Below, one piece after another: positions 1 through 8,474 of a stretch of DNA of 36,761 nucleotides. The notes under the pieces are model-generated. The model searched no databases and had not been told where the DNA came from. It saw only the letters and a program-made list of their open reading frames with translations. Each line of letters opens with the position of its first letter. The first letter of the stretch is position 1. This stretch comes from Nitratireductor sp. ZSWI3 (GTDB lineage Bacteria > Pseudomonadota > Alphaproteobacteria > Rhizobiales > Rhizobiaceae): positions 1 to 36,761 of the forward strand of contig NZ_JANKOF010000043.1 in assembly GCF_024655565.1 (NCBI RefSeq), read 5' to 3'. A program made the position numbers and the translations under genes.

Positions 1-1
1 C

Positions 2-1195
2 GGCCGCAAGGCCGGCCTTATCGGCGCGGCCCTGTCGGCGCTCCTGGCGGTCGGCGGTTGCGTGGGCGGGGACGTGCCCTACGGGCTTCCCGCGGCGGAT
101 GGCAGTCAGGCGGCGGCGCTTCCGGCAGGCAATGCGCCGCTAGTGCCGGCCTCGGGCGAGGTGATCGGTTCGGGCAAGACGCGCGTCGCGCTGTTGCTGC
201 CGCTGACGGGCGAAGGCAATGCCGGGCGCATCGCCGCGGAGCTGAAGAACGCCGCGATCCTTGCCATGGACGATGTGGGCCCTGAGACGCTGGAACTGGT
301 CGTCAAGGACACGGGCGGCACGGCGGAAGGGGCGGCAAGCGCCTCGGCGCAGGCGGTCACCGAGGGGGCCGCGGCGGTTCTCGGGCCGCTCTTCGCGCAG
401 AATGTGCGCTCGGCTGCTCCGCCGCTCGCCACGGCGGGAACGCCGATGATCGCCTTTTCGTCCGATCGCACGGCGGTCTCTCCCGGCGTCTACCTGAACT
501 CCTTCCTGCCGCAGGGCGTCGTGCAGCGTACTTTGCGCTATGCCGCCGGTCAGGGTGTGCGGCGCGTCGTAGCGATCGTGCCCGAAGGGGCGGCGGGCGA
601 CATTGCCGAAGCCGAGGCCCGGCGGACGATGCTGGAGACCGGCGGCGAGGTGACGGCGGTGGCCCGCTACAGCTACGACGACATGTCCGTCTACGAGGCG
701 GTGCGGGGCGCGGCCGAAGCGATCGGCGCGGCCGACGCGGTGTTCGTCCCCGACGGAGGCAACAGCCCGGCGACCATCGTCTCGGCGATCACGGAAGCGG
801 GCATCGACGCCTCGCAGAAGAAGATTCTCGGAACCGGTCAGTGGACCACTGCAAACCTTGCCGATCCCGTGCTTGCCGGCGCCTGGTTCGCCGACACGGA
901 CCAGGGACGCGTCGCGGGCTACAAGCAACGCTACCAGGCCCGCTTCGGGGCGGAGCCCTCGCTCACCTCGGCGCTGGCCTACGACACCGTCGTTCTGGCC
1001 GGAAACATCGCCAGGGGCGCCGGCGGCATCCCGCGCAACGCGATCGAGAACCCGGTGGGGTTTGCCGGCTATACAGGTCTCTTCCGCTTCCTGAGCGACG
1101 GCACCACCGAGCGCGGCTATGCCGTCTACGAGGTGAGGGACGGCCGGCCGCAGATCATCGATCCCGCGCCGACGCGGTTCTCCGGCGGGAGTTAG
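2..1195 (+). CDS. LpoA-like penicillin-binding protein activator lipoprotein (5' truncated)
   Basis: The frame is open from base 2 and its true start lies before the window. The first visible residues form the end of a lipoprotein signal peptide: a hydrophobic run followed by a lipobox V-G-G-C, whose cysteine is coded at 59-61. The mature protein is therefore probably an outer-membrane-anchored periplasmic lipoprotein. The remaining ~375 residues look like a type I periplasmic binding fold (receptor-family ligand-binding, related to Leu/Ile/Val-binding proteins), with an alternating alpha/beta pattern and motifs such as AAVLGPLFAQNV and VLAYDTVVLAG-like segments. This is the family of LpoA-type activators of peptidoglycan synthases; activity in alphaproteobacteria is inferred from family only. 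It ends 10 bases from the convergent hemW stop. A branched-chain amino-acid binding protein is the alternative, but the lipobox and the neighbouring hemW favour the LpoA-like assignment. Confidence 0.8.
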   Translation, partial: GRKAGLIGAALSALLAVGGCVGGDVPYGLPAADGSQAAALPAGNAPLVPASGEVIGSGKTRVALLLPLTGEGNAGRIAAELKNAAILAMDDVGPETLELVVKDTGGTAEGAASASAQAVTEGAAAVLGPLFAQNVRSAAPPLATAGTPMIAFSSDRTAVSPGVYLNSFLPQGVVQRTLRYAAGQGVRRVVAIVPEGAAGDIAEAEARRTMLETGGEVTAVARYSYDDMSVYEAVRGAAEAIGAADAVFVPDGGNSPATIVSAITEAGIDASQKKILGTGQWTTANLADPVLAGAWFADTDQGRVAGYKQRYQARFGAEPSLTSALAYDTVVLAGNIARGAGGIPRNAIENPVGFAGYTGLFRFLSDGTTERGYAVYEVRDGRPQIIDPAPTRFSGGS

Positions 1196-1205
1196 GATCA
1201 GGGAC

Positions 1206-2369
1206 CTAAAGCGCCAGATCGGCCACCACGGCGTCGAGCACGATCATGCCGCGCTGGGTGGCCCGCAGGCGGGTGTTGCCGACGGGCTCGACCAGGCCCT
1301 CGTCCTGCAGGGTCGTGATGCGGCGGGTCGAAAGCGGCCGGCCGGCGAGCGCCTCGTAGCGCGGCAGGTCGATGCCCTCGGCGAGCCTGAGGCCCATCAG
1401 CAGGAACTCATCGGCTTCCTCGCTGCGGGTCAGGATCTCGCCGCCGGTGACGCCGTGCTCCCTGGCCTCGACCAGATCGAGCCAGCGCTCCGGCATCTTC
1501 TCCGTGAAGGTGACGTGGCGGCGCCCATCCTCGATGAAGCGGCCGTGCGCGCCGGGGCCGGCACCGACATATTCGCCGTAGCGCCAGTAGACGAGGTTGT
1601 GCCGGCTTTCGGCGCCGGGGCGGGCGTGGTTGGAGATTTCGTAGGCCGGCAGGCCGTGCGCGGCGGTCACGTCCTGCGTGACCTCGTAAAGGCGTGCCGC
1701 GTGGTCGCCGTCGGGCATCCGGAGCTTGCCGGCGTCGTAAAGGAGCTGGAAGCGCGTGCCTTCCTCGATGGTGAGCTGGTAGAGCGACAGATGGTCGGCG
1801 GCCAGGTCGATCGCCTGCGCGAGCTCGCCGGCCCACTCGGCCTCGCCCTGCCCGGGACGGGCATAGATCAGGTCGAAGGAGAGGCGCGGAAAGATGGAGC
1901 GGGCGAGCTCGATGGCCTTCAGCGCCTCGGCGACGTCGTGCAGCCGTCCGAGGAACTTCAGGTCGCGGTCGTTGAGCGCCTGCACGCCGAGCGAGACGCG
2001 GTTGACGCCGGCCGCGCGATAGCCGCGGAAACGGTCGGCCTCGACGGAGCTGGGATTGGCCTCCAGCGTCACCTCGATGCCGTCGGGCACCGTCCAGTTC
2101 CCGGCCACGGCATCGAGCAGGGCGCCCACCGTGGCCGGCTCCATCAGCGAGGGCGTGCCGCCGCCCAGAAAGATGCTGGTCACCTCGCGCGGGCCGGTGC
2201 GCCGGCGCAGGCTCGCCAGTTCGCGGCGGAAGGCTTCGGCAAAGCGCGGCTGGTCCACCGGCTGGTGGCGCACATGGCTGTTGAAGTCGCAATAGGGACA
2301 CTTGGCCGCGCAGAACGGCCAATGCAGGTAGACGCCGAAACCCGGCTTATCGTCGTCGGCGCGGATCAC
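1206..2369 (-). CDS. hemW: HemW, radical SAM heme chaperone
   Basis: The 387-residue protein has the radical-SAM cluster motif C20-x3-C24-x2-C27 followed by D-F. The fourth cysteine found in true oxygen-independent coproporphyrinogen oxidase (HemN, CxxxCxxCxC) is absent, which marks it as HemW, a heme-binding protein thought to deliver heme to respiratory enzymes, rather than HemN. Other family signs are the GGGTPS motif near residue 70, EANP near residue 104 and the NRVSLGVQ segment near 123. Its ATG overlaps the rdgB stop (ATGA-type, bases 2366-2369), so it is probably the last gene of the rph-VOC-rdgB-hemW operon and translationally coupled to rdgB. Many databases label such proteins coproporphyrinogen III oxidase; the missing cysteine argues against that. 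Confidence 0.95.
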   Translation of the reverse strand: MIRADDDKPGFGVYLHWPFCAAKCPYCDFNSHVRHQPVDQPRFAEAFRRELASLRRRTGPREVTSIFLGGGTPSLMEPATVGALLDAVAGNWTVPDGIEVTLEANPSSVEADRFRGYRAAGVNRVSLGVQALNDRDLKFLGRLHDVAEALKAIELARSIFPRLSFDLIYARPGQGEAEWAGELAQAIDLAADHLSLYQLTIEEGTRFQLLYDAGKLRMPDGDHAARLYEVTQDVTAAHGLPAYEISNHARPGAESRHNLVYWRYGEYVGAGPGAHGRFIEDGRRHVTFTEKMPERWLDLVEAREHGVTGGEILTRSEEADEFLLMGLRLAEGIDLPRYEALAGRPLSTRRITTLQDEGLVEPVGNTRLRATQRGMIVLDAVVADLAL

Positions 2370-3013
2370 GCGGCGCCGAGCCTGGCCCGCGCGAATTCGC
2401 GAAAGGCCCGAGCGCGGTGCGACAGGGCCTGTTCGTCGCCCGGCTTCCAGCCGTGTTTCTCTTCCGCCGTCATCTCGCCGAAAGTGATGTCGAAACCGTC
2501 CGGCTGGAAAACCGGGTCATAGCCGAAGCCGTCCGTGCCGCGCGGCGGCCACACGAGATGGCCGTCCACGGCGCCGCGGAAATACTCCGCCTCGCCGTCG
2601 GGAAAGCACAGGCACAGCGTGGCGACGAAGCGGCCGGTGCGCTTTTGCGGTGTGTCGGCGCCCTTTTCGGCAAGCAGCTTCTCGGTCTTTTCCATGGCCA
2701 TCATGAAATCGCGGCTGCCGTCCTCCTTCGTCGCCCAGTCGGCGGTGTAGACGCCCGGCGCGCCGTCGAGCGCGTCGACGCAGAGGCCCGAATCGTCCGA
2801 GAGCGCCGGCAGGCCGGTTGCGACGGCTGCGGCATGGGCCTTGATATAGGCGTTTTCCTCGAAGGTGGAGCCCGTTTCCTCCGGCTCGTCGAGGCCGAGC
2901 TCGGCGGCCGAGCGCACCGAATAGCCGAACGGCCTGAGGAGGTCGGAAAACTCCCTGAGCTTGCCCTTGTTGTGGCTCGCCAGCACGAAGGTCTTGTTCT
3001 CGATCGGTTTCAC
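2366..3013 (-). CDS. rdgB: RdgB/HAM1 non-canonical purine NTP pyrophosphatase
   Basis: This protein of 215 residues hydrolyses dITP, XTP and ITP to monophosphates, keeping deaminated purines out of nucleic acids. Family motifs are clear: [10 protein letters not shown] near the N-terminus (nucleotide binding), [11 protein letters not shown] with the catalytic acidic residue, FGYDPVF and LSHRARAF near the C-terminus. I chose a GTG start (3013-3011) because it places the first motif at the usual distance and gives the usual family length; the frame stays open upstream without homology. GTG overlaps the TGA of the upstream VOC gene by four bases, suggesting translational coupling. It lies in the rph-VOC-rdgB-hemW operon. 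Confidence 0.95.
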   Translation of the reverse strand: MKPIENKTFVLASHNKGKLREFSDLLRPFGYSVRSAAELGLDEPEETGSTFEENAYIKAHAAAVATGLPALSDDSGLCVDALDGAPGVYTADWATKEDGSRDFMMAMEKTEKLLAEKGADTPQKRTGRFVATLCLCFPDGEAEYFRGAVDGHLVWPPRGTDGFGYDPVFQPDGFDITFGEMTAEEKHGWKPGDEQALSHRARAFREFARARLGAA

Positions 3014-3423
3014 GTCAGTCCCCAGATGCGCGGTTCGGCAAATTCCAGCGAATTGCCGAACGGATCGCGGAAATAGATGGAGCGGCCGCCCTGCGGCCAC
3101 TCGAAATCGGCTTCGACGGCGATGCCGGCCGCCGCCAGATGCTGCCGCCAGCGCTCGATCTCGCCGGCCGTCGCGGCAAAGCACAGATGCCCCGGGCCGC
3201 GCGTGCCATGCGGCGGCACGGGCAGGCGGGCGTCGGATGCCGGCGGCACCTCGGTGGCCGTCGGGTCGAAGAGCAGAAGGACCGCCTCGCCGCAGCGGAA
3301 GAACACGTGACGCCCCTCGACCCTGGCGATGCGCTCGAGGCCGAGCGTTTCGCCGTAGAAGCGTTCCGCCTCTGCGATGTCGCTCACATAGAGCGCAGCT
3401 TCCAGGATGGCCGTGGGTCGCAT
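3010..3423 (-). CDS. VOC (glyoxalase/bleomycin-resistance fold) family protein
   Basis: This is a 137-residue single-domain vicinal-oxygen-chelate protein with two beta-alpha-beta-beta-beta repeats: [20 protein letters not shown] at residues 11-30 and the [11 protein letters not shown] motif at 118-128. E8, H79 and E127 are at positions where the family usually binds a divalent metal, so it is plausibly a metal-dependent dioxygenase, lyase or resistance enzyme; the substrate cannot be told. The ATG at 3423 was chosen because it starts just ahead of the first beta strand. It overlaps rdgB by four bases. In most rhizobial genomes as I know them rdgB follows rph directly, so this gene looks like an insertion into the operon. 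The upstream gap to rph carries a palindromic repeat. Confidence 0.88.
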   Translation of the reverse strand: MRPTAILEAALYVSDIAEAERFYGETLGLERIARVEGRHVFFRCGEAVLLLFDPTATEVPPASDARLPVPPHGTRGPGHLCFAATAGEIERWRQHLAAAGIAVEADFEWPQGGRSIYFRDPFGNSLEFAEPRIWGLT

Positions 3424-3450
3424 GGTTCTTATGTCTGTTCTCTCCCGCCC

Positions 3451-3569
3451 GGTGGTCTGATCCAAACGGATGGTACCCCTTCGTTTGGAAAAATCAGCCC
3501 ACAAACTGTTGGTCTGGTGGGGCGATTTTTCCTGACAGATGGTACCATCTGTCAGGACCGCACCACTAG
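3451..3569. repeat. RIME-like palindromic intergenic element, copy 1
   Basis: The element is about 119 bases between the VOC gene and rph. It holds an imperfect palindrome at 3462-3488 (CCAAACG...CGTTTGG arms), a central conserved segment, then a perfect 26-base palindrome at 3531-3556 centred on GGTACC. It ends in ACCACTAG (3562-3569), and its left end GGTGGTCTG matches the inverted end. Its central segment matches the copy at 11061-11182 in opposite orientation. The two-palindrome build and size resemble the RIME elements described in rhizobia; membership of that named family is inferred. Confidence 0.85.
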
Positions 3570-3581
3570 CTGCAACCGTTT

Positions 3582-4298
3582 TTAGGAAATCGCCAGTTTC
3601 TGCAGTTCCACCAGCCTGGAGATTCCCTTGCGGGCAAGCCCCATCAGGGCAGAGAGTTCCTCTTCCGAAAACGGTTCGCCCTCGGCCGTGCCCTGGATCT
3701 CGACGATGCCGCCCTTGCCGGTCATCACGAAATTGGCGTCGGTCTGGGCTGCCGAATCCTCGGCGTAATCGAGGTCGAGCACCGGCGTGCCGTTGCAGAT
3801 GCCGCAGGAGATGGCCGCGACATGGTCCTTCAGCACCTTTTCGCGGGTCACCATCTGGCGGGCCTCCATCCAGGCAAGGCAATCGGACAGCGCGATGAAA
3901 CCGCCGGTGATGGCCGCCGTGCGGGTGCCGCCATCGGCCTGGATGACATCGCAGTCGACGGTGATCTGCTTCTCGCCCAGCGCCGTCAGATCGATCACCG
4001 AGCGCAACGAGCGGCCGATCAGGCGCTGGATCTCCAGCGTGCGGCCACCCTGCTTGCCGGACGAGGCCTCGCGGCGCATGCGGTCGCCGGTCGAGCGCGG
4101 CAGCATGCCGTATTCCGCCGTCACCCAGCCCTGGCCCGAATTGCGCAGCCACGGCGGCACGCGTTCCTCGAGGCTTGCCGTGCACAGGACATGCGTGTCG
4201 CCGAAGCGCACGAGGCAGGAACCTTCCGCGTGTTTGGAGATGCCGCGCTCGAAGCTGATGGCGCGCATTTCGTCCGGTTCCCGTTTCGAGGGTCGCAT
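3582..4298 (-). CDS. rph: Ribonuclease PH
   Basis: This 238-residue phosphorolytic 3'-5' exoribonuclease trims tRNA 3' ends using phosphate. The length is the family norm. Diagnostic segments are [12 protein letters not shown] at the N-terminus, [10 protein letters not shown], the [20 protein letters not shown] stretch, [14 protein letters not shown], and [19 protein letters not shown], which contains the phosphate- and metal-binding residues. It is the first gene of the minus-strand operon leading to VOC, rdgB and hemW, although the 158-base gap holding a palindromic repeat may separate or attenuate the downstream genes. It is divergent from hrcA with a 147-base shared upstream region. Confidence 0.97.
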   Translation of the reverse strand: MRPSKREPDEMRAISFERGISKHAEGSCLVRFGDTHVLCTASLEERVPPWLRNSGQGWVTAEYGMLPRSTGDRMRREASSGKQGGRTLEIQRLIGRSLRSVIDLTALGEKQITVDCDVIQADGGTRTAAITGGFIALSDCLAWMEARQMVTREKVLKDHVAAISCGICNGTPVLDLDYAEDSAAQTDANFVMTGKGGIVEIQGTAEGEPFSEEELSALMGLARKGISRLVELQKLAIS

Positions 4299-4400
4299 GG
4301 GCTGTTTCTCTCCGCTGATGTTCTGCTTGTCGGCGGCTTGTAGCTTTCGCGCACCCCGAAGGCAAAGGAAAACACTGTGCGAACGGGCTTTCGGGGGCTG

Positions 4401-4428
4401 TTGTCTTCCCTATCGTGCCGCTTATATT
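4401..4428 (+). promoter_or_regulatory. Candidate housekeeping promoter of hrcA
   Basis: TTGTCT (4401-4406) and TATATT (4423-4428) are separated by 16 bases, 17 bases ahead of the hrcA ATG. Both hexamers are close to the sigma-70 consensus. This was found by eye; no CIRCE operator (TTAGCACTC-N9-GAGTGCTAA) is visible nearby, so hrcA does not look autoregulated here. Confidence 0.4.
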
Positions 4429-4445
4429 CGCGATAGAGGCAACAG

Positions 4446-5531
4446 ATGACGAAGCCGGTTTTGGACAGAGACATACAGGAGCAGGCGCTGCAATCGCTGG
4501 ATGCGCGGTCCCGCGATGTTTTCCGTGTCATCGTCGAATCCTATCTGCGCGACGGCGAGCCGCTCGGCTCGCGCAATCTGTCCCGCATCCTGCCGACGCA
4601 GCTTTCGCCCGCCACCATCCGCAACGTGATGAGCGACCTGGAGCATCTCGGCCTCATCTACGCGCCGCACATCTCCGCCGGTCGCCTGCCGACGCAGCAG
4701 GGGCTGCGGTTCTTCGTCGACGCGTTCATGGAACTCGGCGATCTTTCCGACGAGGAGCGGCGCATCATCGAGACGCAGGTGCGCGCGTCGCGCAGCGGTC
4801 ATTCGCTCGACCACATGCTGACGGAGGCGAGCCAGCTCCTGTCCGGGCTGTCGCGCGGCGCAGGGGTCGTGCTGACGGCCAAGTCCGAGGTGCCGCTGAA
4901 GCATATCGAATTCGTGCAGCTCGAGCCGCGCAAGGGGCTGGCGATCCTGGTCTCGCAGAATGGCGACGTGGAGAACCGCGTGGTCGATCTGCCGGTCGGC
5001 GTCACCGCCTCACAACTGCACGAGGCATCGAATTTCCTCAACGCCCATATCCGCGGCCGGACGCTGGGCGAGGCGCGCACCGAGGTTGCGCGCCTGCGCG
5101 AGGAGACGCGCACCGCGCTCGACGCGCTGTCGCAGGAACTCGTGGAAAAGGGCCTTGCCGTGTGGGCGGGCGCAAAGAGCGGCGAGCCGGCGCGGCTGAT
5201 CGTGCGCGGCCGCGCCAACCTGCTCGACAACCTGACCGCCGAAGCCGATCTGGAGCTGCTGCGCCGCCTGTTCGACGATCTCGAAACGAAGGAAGGCCTG
5301 CTGCAGCTTCTCGACGTGGCCGAGGAGGGGCCGGGCGTGCGCATCTTCATCGGGTCCGAGAACCGCCTGTTCTCGTTGTCGGGCTCCTCGCTGGTGGTGG
5401 CGCCCTATCGCGACCAGGAATCGCGGGTGATCGGCGCGCTGGGCGTGATCGGCCCGACGCGGCTCAATTATGCGCGTATCGTGCCGATGGTGGACTACAC
5501 GGCCCAGATCGTTGGCCGGCTGCTCAGATGA
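4446..5531 (+). CDS. hrcA: HrcA heat-inducible transcription repressor
   Basis: This 361-residue repressor binds CIRCE operators (typically ahead of groESL) and is kept active by GroEL. The N-terminal winged helix covers roughly residues 1-90, with the family segments [41 protein letters not shown] and HISAGRLPT. The GAF-like core and dimerisation domain follow, ending with [21 protein letters not shown]. The start at 4446 is supported by GAGG at 4436-4439, six bases upstream. It lies upstream of an ABM-type gene and grpE; its groESL targets are outside the window. It is divergent from rph, the usual rhizobial arrangement. Confidence 0.97.
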   Translation: MTKPVLDRDIQEQALQSLDARSRDVFRVIVESYLRDGEPLGSRNLSRILPTQLSPATIRNVMSDLEHLGLIYAPHISAGRLPTQQGLRFFVDAFMELGDLSDEERRIIETQVRASRSGHSLDHMLTEASQLLSGLSRGAGVVLTAKSEVPLKHIEFVQLEPRKGLAILVSQNGDVENRVVDLPVGVTASQLHEASNFLNAHIRGRTLGEARTEVARLREETRTALDALSQELVEKGLAVWAGAKSGEPARLIVRGRANLLDNLTAEADLELLRRLFDDLETKEGLLQLLDVAEEGPGVRIFIGSENRLFSLSGSSLVVAPYRDQESRVIGALGVIGPTRLNYARIVPMVDYTAQIVGRLLR

Positions 5532-5558
5532 TCGGCGGCGATTTTTCGGGGAGGGACC

Positions 5559-5849
5559 ATGTTTGGCCTGATCGGCAAGATGCGTGCCCAGCCGGGCAAG
5601 CGCGATGCGCTTCTGGAAATTCTGCGCAAAGGCACCGGCGGCATGCCGGGCTGCCTCAGCTACGTGATCGCCCGCGATCCGCAGGATGCCGACGCGGTCT
5701 GGATCACCGAGGTCTGGGACAGCGAGGAAAGCCACAGGAACTCCTTGTCGCTGCCGTCCGTGCAGGCGGCCATCGCCGAGGCGCGGCCGCTGATCGCCGG
5801 CTTCGATTCGAGTGTGCGGACGGAACCGGTCGGCGGTGTCGGGCTCTGA
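5559..5849 (+). CDS. Antibiotic-biosynthesis-monooxygenase (ABM) fold small protein
   Basis: This 96-residue protein has a single ferredoxin-like ABM domain: GLIGKMRAQPGKRDALLEIL at the N-terminus, MPGCLSYVIARDP, WITEVWDSEESHRNSL and a final PLIAGF strand. Such proteins act as small cofactor-free oxygenases, heme-binding proteins or quinone-modifying enzymes; the substrate cannot be inferred. GGGAGGG lies just before the ATG. It starts 27 bases after hrcA and so may be cotranscribed with it, while grpE downstream has its own likely heat-shock promoter in the following gap. It is not part of the canonical hrcA-grpE pair and looks like a lineage-specific addition. Confidence 0.85.
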   Translation: MFGLIGKMRAQPGKRDALLEILRKGTGGMPGCLSYVIARDPQDADAVWITEVWDSEESHRNSLSLPSVQAAIAEARPLIAGFDSSVRTEPVGGVGL

Positions 5850-5855
5850 CTGCCC

Positions 5856-5884
5856 CTTGATTTTGCCGCCGCGAACCTCGATAT
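5856..5884 (+). promoter_or_regulatory. Probable RpoH (sigma-32) promoter of grpE
   Basis: CTTGAT (5856-5861), preceded by CCC, and CGATAT (5879-5884) are 17 bases apart. They match the alphaproteobacterial heat-shock pattern CTTGAA / CCATAT and have the same spacing as the promoter found ahead of ibpA in this window. Predicted transcription would begin about 36 bases before the grpE ATG. Confidence 0.6.
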
Positions 5885-5928
5885 CGGGCGCAATCTTCGA
5901 ACAATCGTGAAATCACAGACGGATTGCC

Positions 5929-6591
5929 ATGACCAATCACGCTAAGGACAACGACGCGACCAGGACCGGGGCGACCGCGGAGCCGGACATCACGGCGACC
6001 GAGGCGCCGGCGGCCCCCGGCGAGTCCGTTTCGGAGGCAGACGTCCTGCTGCGGCTTGCCAAGGAAAACGAGGAGCTCAAGGACCGTGCGCTGCGCATGG
6101 CCGCCGAGATGGAGAACCTGCGCAAGCGCACCGCACGCGACGTGACGGAGGCGCGGGCCTACTCCATCGCCGGCTTTGCCCGCGATATGCTGACGGTTTC
6201 CGACAATCTGCGCCGGGCGCTGGACGCCGTCCCGGCCGAGGCGCGGGCGGCCGGCGAATCGGGGCTTCTGGCGCTGGTGGAAGGCGTCGAGATGACCGAG
6301 CGCTCGATGCTGTCCGCCCTCGAGCGGCACGGTGTGAAGCAGATCGACCCGCAGGGCGAGCGCTTCGATCCGCATTTCCACCAGGCGATGTTCGAGGTGC
6401 CGGATCCCACGAGGCCGGAGAACACCGTCGTGCAGGTGGTGCAGCAAGGCTATGTGATCGGCGAGCGCGTGCTGCGGCCGGCGATGGTCGGCGTGGCCAA
6501 GGGCGGGCCGAAGGCATCCGCCGTGAAGAACAGCGAGAACGCACCGGTCGAGCCCGGTCCGCCGAACCCGCAGGCCGAACGCGACGCCTGA
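5929..6591 (+). CDS. grpE: GrpE nucleotide exchange factor for DnaK
   Basis: This 220-residue cochaperone releases ADP from DnaK. It has an acidic, low-complexity N-terminus (residues 1-35), then a coiled-coil helix with the family pattern [21 protein letters not shown] and MENLRKRT (about 40-75). The four-helix/beta domain contains [29 protein letters not shown] and [13 protein letters not shown], and the signature near residues 165-190 ends in [12 protein letters not shown]. The final ~25 residues are a disordered proline-rich tail. It has its own probable RpoH promoter upstream and a terminator-like hairpin just downstream. Confidence 0.97.
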   Translation: MTNHAKDNDATRTGATAEPDITATEAPAAPGESVSEADVLLRLAKENEELKDRALRMAAEMENLRKRTARDVTEARAYSIAGFARDMLTVSDNLRRALDAVPAEARAAGESGLLALVEGVEMTERSMLSALERHGVKQIDPQGERFDPHFHQAMFEVPDPTRPENTVVQVVQQGYVIGERVLRPAMVGVAKGGPKASAVKNSENAPVEPGPPNPQAERDA

Positions 6592-6603
6592 ACGCAAAAC
6601 GTC

Positions 6604-6635
6604 AGCGCTGCCGCCCTCCGGCGGCGGCGCTTTCC
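6604..6635 (+). terminator. Probable intrinsic terminator after grpE
   Basis: A 12-base GC-rich stem with one mismatch (6604-6615 against 6620-6631) around a 4-base loop is followed by a short TTTCC. It begins 13 bases after the grpE stop. The T-run is short, so strength is uncertain. Confidence 0.55.
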
Positions 6636-6676
6636 ATTGCCCGGTCCTTCGGCTATCCAGAATGCCGGAGGAGCCG

Positions 6677-7309
6677 ATGAACCCGATCCAGCTTTTCGAT
6701 TATGCCGGCGTGGCCGTGTTTGCTGCGACCGGGGCGCTGGCCGCCTCGCGCAAGGAACTCGACATCATCGGCTTCGTCTTCCTGGCCGGCATCACCGGCA
6801 TGGGCGGCGGGACGCTGCGCGACCTCGTGCTCGACGCGCCGGTCTTCTGGATCTGGAATCCCACCTACGTCATTGTCTGTGCGGCGGTGGCGATCATCGT
6901 GTTCTTCACCGCCCCCATGGTGGAATACCGCTACCGGCTGCTCCTGTGGCTCGATGCCGTCGGGCTCGCTGCCTATAGCGTGCTTGGCGCCGCCAAGGGA
7001 CTTGCCGCTTCGGGTTCGGCGACGGTGGCGCTGGTGACCGGAATGCTGACGGCGACGTTCGGCGGCGTGCTGCGCGACGTGGTGGCGGGCGAGCCGTCGG
7101 TGCTGCTGCGTCCGGAAGTCTATGTCACGGCGGCGCTGGTGGGCGCGGCGGTCTTCACCGCCGCCGATATCGCCGGGCTCGACCGCACGCTCGCCGCGCT
7201 GATCGCCTTTGCCGCCGCTTTCCTGGTGCGCGGCGGGGCGCTGAGGTTCGGCTGGACGTTCCCGCGCTACAAGTCGCGGCCGGGAAGGCCCCCGGAAGAA
7301 CTACAATAG
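6677..7309 (+). CDS. Trimeric intracellular cation channel (TRIC/YadS, UPF0126) family membrane protein
   Basis: This 210-residue protein has about seven hydrophobic segments and an internal duplication: the GMGGGTLRDLVLDAPVF motif (about residues 43-59) is echoed by ATFGGVLRDVVAGEPSVLL (about 127-145). Both are diagnostic of the bacterial TRIC family, homotrimeric cation (K+) channels; some bacterial members were earlier annotated as glycine transporters. I start at 6677 rather than 6662 because GGAGGAG (6667-6673) lies immediately before it. It ends 9 bases inside the convergent adenosine kinase gene. Confidence 0.93.
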   Translation: MNPIQLFDYAGVAVFAATGALAASRKELDIIGFVFLAGITGMGGGTLRDLVLDAPVFWIWNPTYVIVCAAVAIIVFFTAPMVEYRYRLLLWLDAVGLAAYSVLGAAKGLAASGSATVALVTGMLTATFGGVLRDVVAGEPSVLLRPEVYVTAALVGAAVFTAADIAGLDRTLAALIAFAAAFLVRGGALRFGWTFPRYKSRPGRPPEELQ

Positions 7310-8293
7310 GCCGGCCTGCTGGGCCTCGTAGCGCAGATCCTTCTGCGGGCGCGGGCCGATCTGCTGGATGACGAGACCGGCGGCGAAGGAGCCGAGCCGG
7401 CCGCAATCGAGCAGGCTGCGGCCGCTGGTGTAGCCATAGAGGAAGCCGGCCGCGTAGAGATCGCCGGCGCCGGTCGTGTCGACCAGTTCGTCGATCTGCA
7501 TGGCCTCGACCGGCACCGTCTCGCCGTCCGTCAGGATGATCGAGCCTTTTTCGGACCGCGTGACGATGGCGAGGCGGCAATCCTTGCGGATCGCCTCCAG
7601 CGCGCTGTCGAGGGCGGCGGTCTGATAGAGCGACATCAGCTCGTGCTCGTTGGCGAAGACGATGTTGACGCGCCCCGACCGCATCAGGTCGAGGAACTCG
7701 CCGCGATAGCGGTCGACGCAGAACGGGTCGGACAGCGACATGGCCACCTCGCGGCCGGCCGCGTGCGCGGCGTCGGCCGTCATGCGGATCGCCTCCTTGG
7801 CGCGCGGCGGATCCCACAGATAGCCCTCGAAATAGGTGACCTTGGCGCCCTTCGCCTTGTCTTCCTCGACATCCTCCGGCCCGAGCTCGACGCAGGCGCC
7901 CAGATAGGTGTTCATGGAGCGCTCGCCGTCCGGGGTCACGAAGATCATCGAGCGCGCCGTCGGCGGATGGCCGTCGAGCGGTTTGGTGTCGAAGGCGACG
8001 CCCTGGGCGCGGATGTCGTGGGTGTAGATCTCGCCGAGCGTGTCGTTGGAGACCTTGCCGAAGAAGGCCGCCTTGCCGCCGAGGCTGGCGACGCCGGCCG
8101 CCGTGTTGCCGGCACTGCCGCCGGACGCCTCGATCGCATGGCCCATGCGCTCATAGAGAAGCGTGGCGCGCTCGACATCGATCAGGTTCATGGCGCCGCG
8201 GATGATGTTGTTCTCTTCCAGAAACGCTTCGTCGCAGCGCGCGATGATGTCGACAATGGCGTTGCCAATGCACAGCACGTCATATTCGCTCAA
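7301..8293 (-). CDS. Adenosine kinase, PfkB family sugar kinase
   Basis: This 330-residue PfkB-family kinase is closest in motif pattern to alphaproteobacterial adenosine kinases: GNAIVDIIARCDEAFLE near the N-terminus, GGSAGNTAAGVASLGG (residues 58-73), SMNTYLGACVELGPEDV, YFEGYLWDPPRAKEA, and DTTGAGDLYAAGFLYG (from 272), whose D278 is the catalytic base. It likely phosphorylates adenosine to AMP. The start is an uncommon TTG at 8293: GGAGA lies seven bases upstream and the next residues SEYDVLCIGN match the family start. The frame stays open ~150 codons upstream without homology. It overlaps the TRIC-type gene stop convergently by 9 bases. Confidence 0.93.
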   Translation of the reverse strand: MSEYDVLCIGNAIVDIIARCDEAFLEENNIIRGAMNLIDVERATLLYERMGHAIEASGGSAGNTAAGVASLGGKAAFFGKVSNDTLGEIYTHDIRAQGVAFDTKPLDGHPPTARSMIFVTPDGERSMNTYLGACVELGPEDVEEDKAKGAKVTYFEGYLWDPPRAKEAIRMTADAAHAAGREVAMSLSDPFCVDRYRGEFLDLMRSGRVNIVFANEHELMSLYQTAALDSALEAIRKDCRLAIVTRSEKGSIILTDGETVPVEAMQIDELVDTTGAGDLYAAGFLYGYTSGRSLLDCGRLGSFAAGLVIQQIGPRPQKDLRYEAQQAGLL

Positions 8294-8474
8294 GATCGGG
8301 TCTCCAGATGGGCAAGGGAAGGGTCGTTTGGCATCGGGTTTCGCGCGGTTTAGCGGTTTGACCGGGATTTGCAAGCCGATAGCTGACGCTAGCTGCTCCG
8401 CCCCCGCCTTGCGCCCGCCGAAAACGGTTCCTATGTCGAAGCGGCGAGCGAACCATAAGGGACCCTTCAAGCGC

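Noticed and set aside
1206-2369. Oxygen-independent coproporphyrinogen III oxidase (HemN)
   Set aside because: The fourth cysteine of CxxxCxxCxC is replaced by F29, the pattern of HemW.
3010-4365. Single long minus-strand frame joining the VOC gene to sequence over rph, as a possible fusion
   Set aside because: Only the last 137 codons show homology; the rest reads rph in the wrong frame and crosses a palindromic repeat. An internal ATG starts the VOC domain properly.
4299-4445. CIRCE operator upstream of hrcA
   Set aside because: I looked for TTAGCACTC-N9-GAGTGCTAA or a close variant on both strands here and before grpE and found none.
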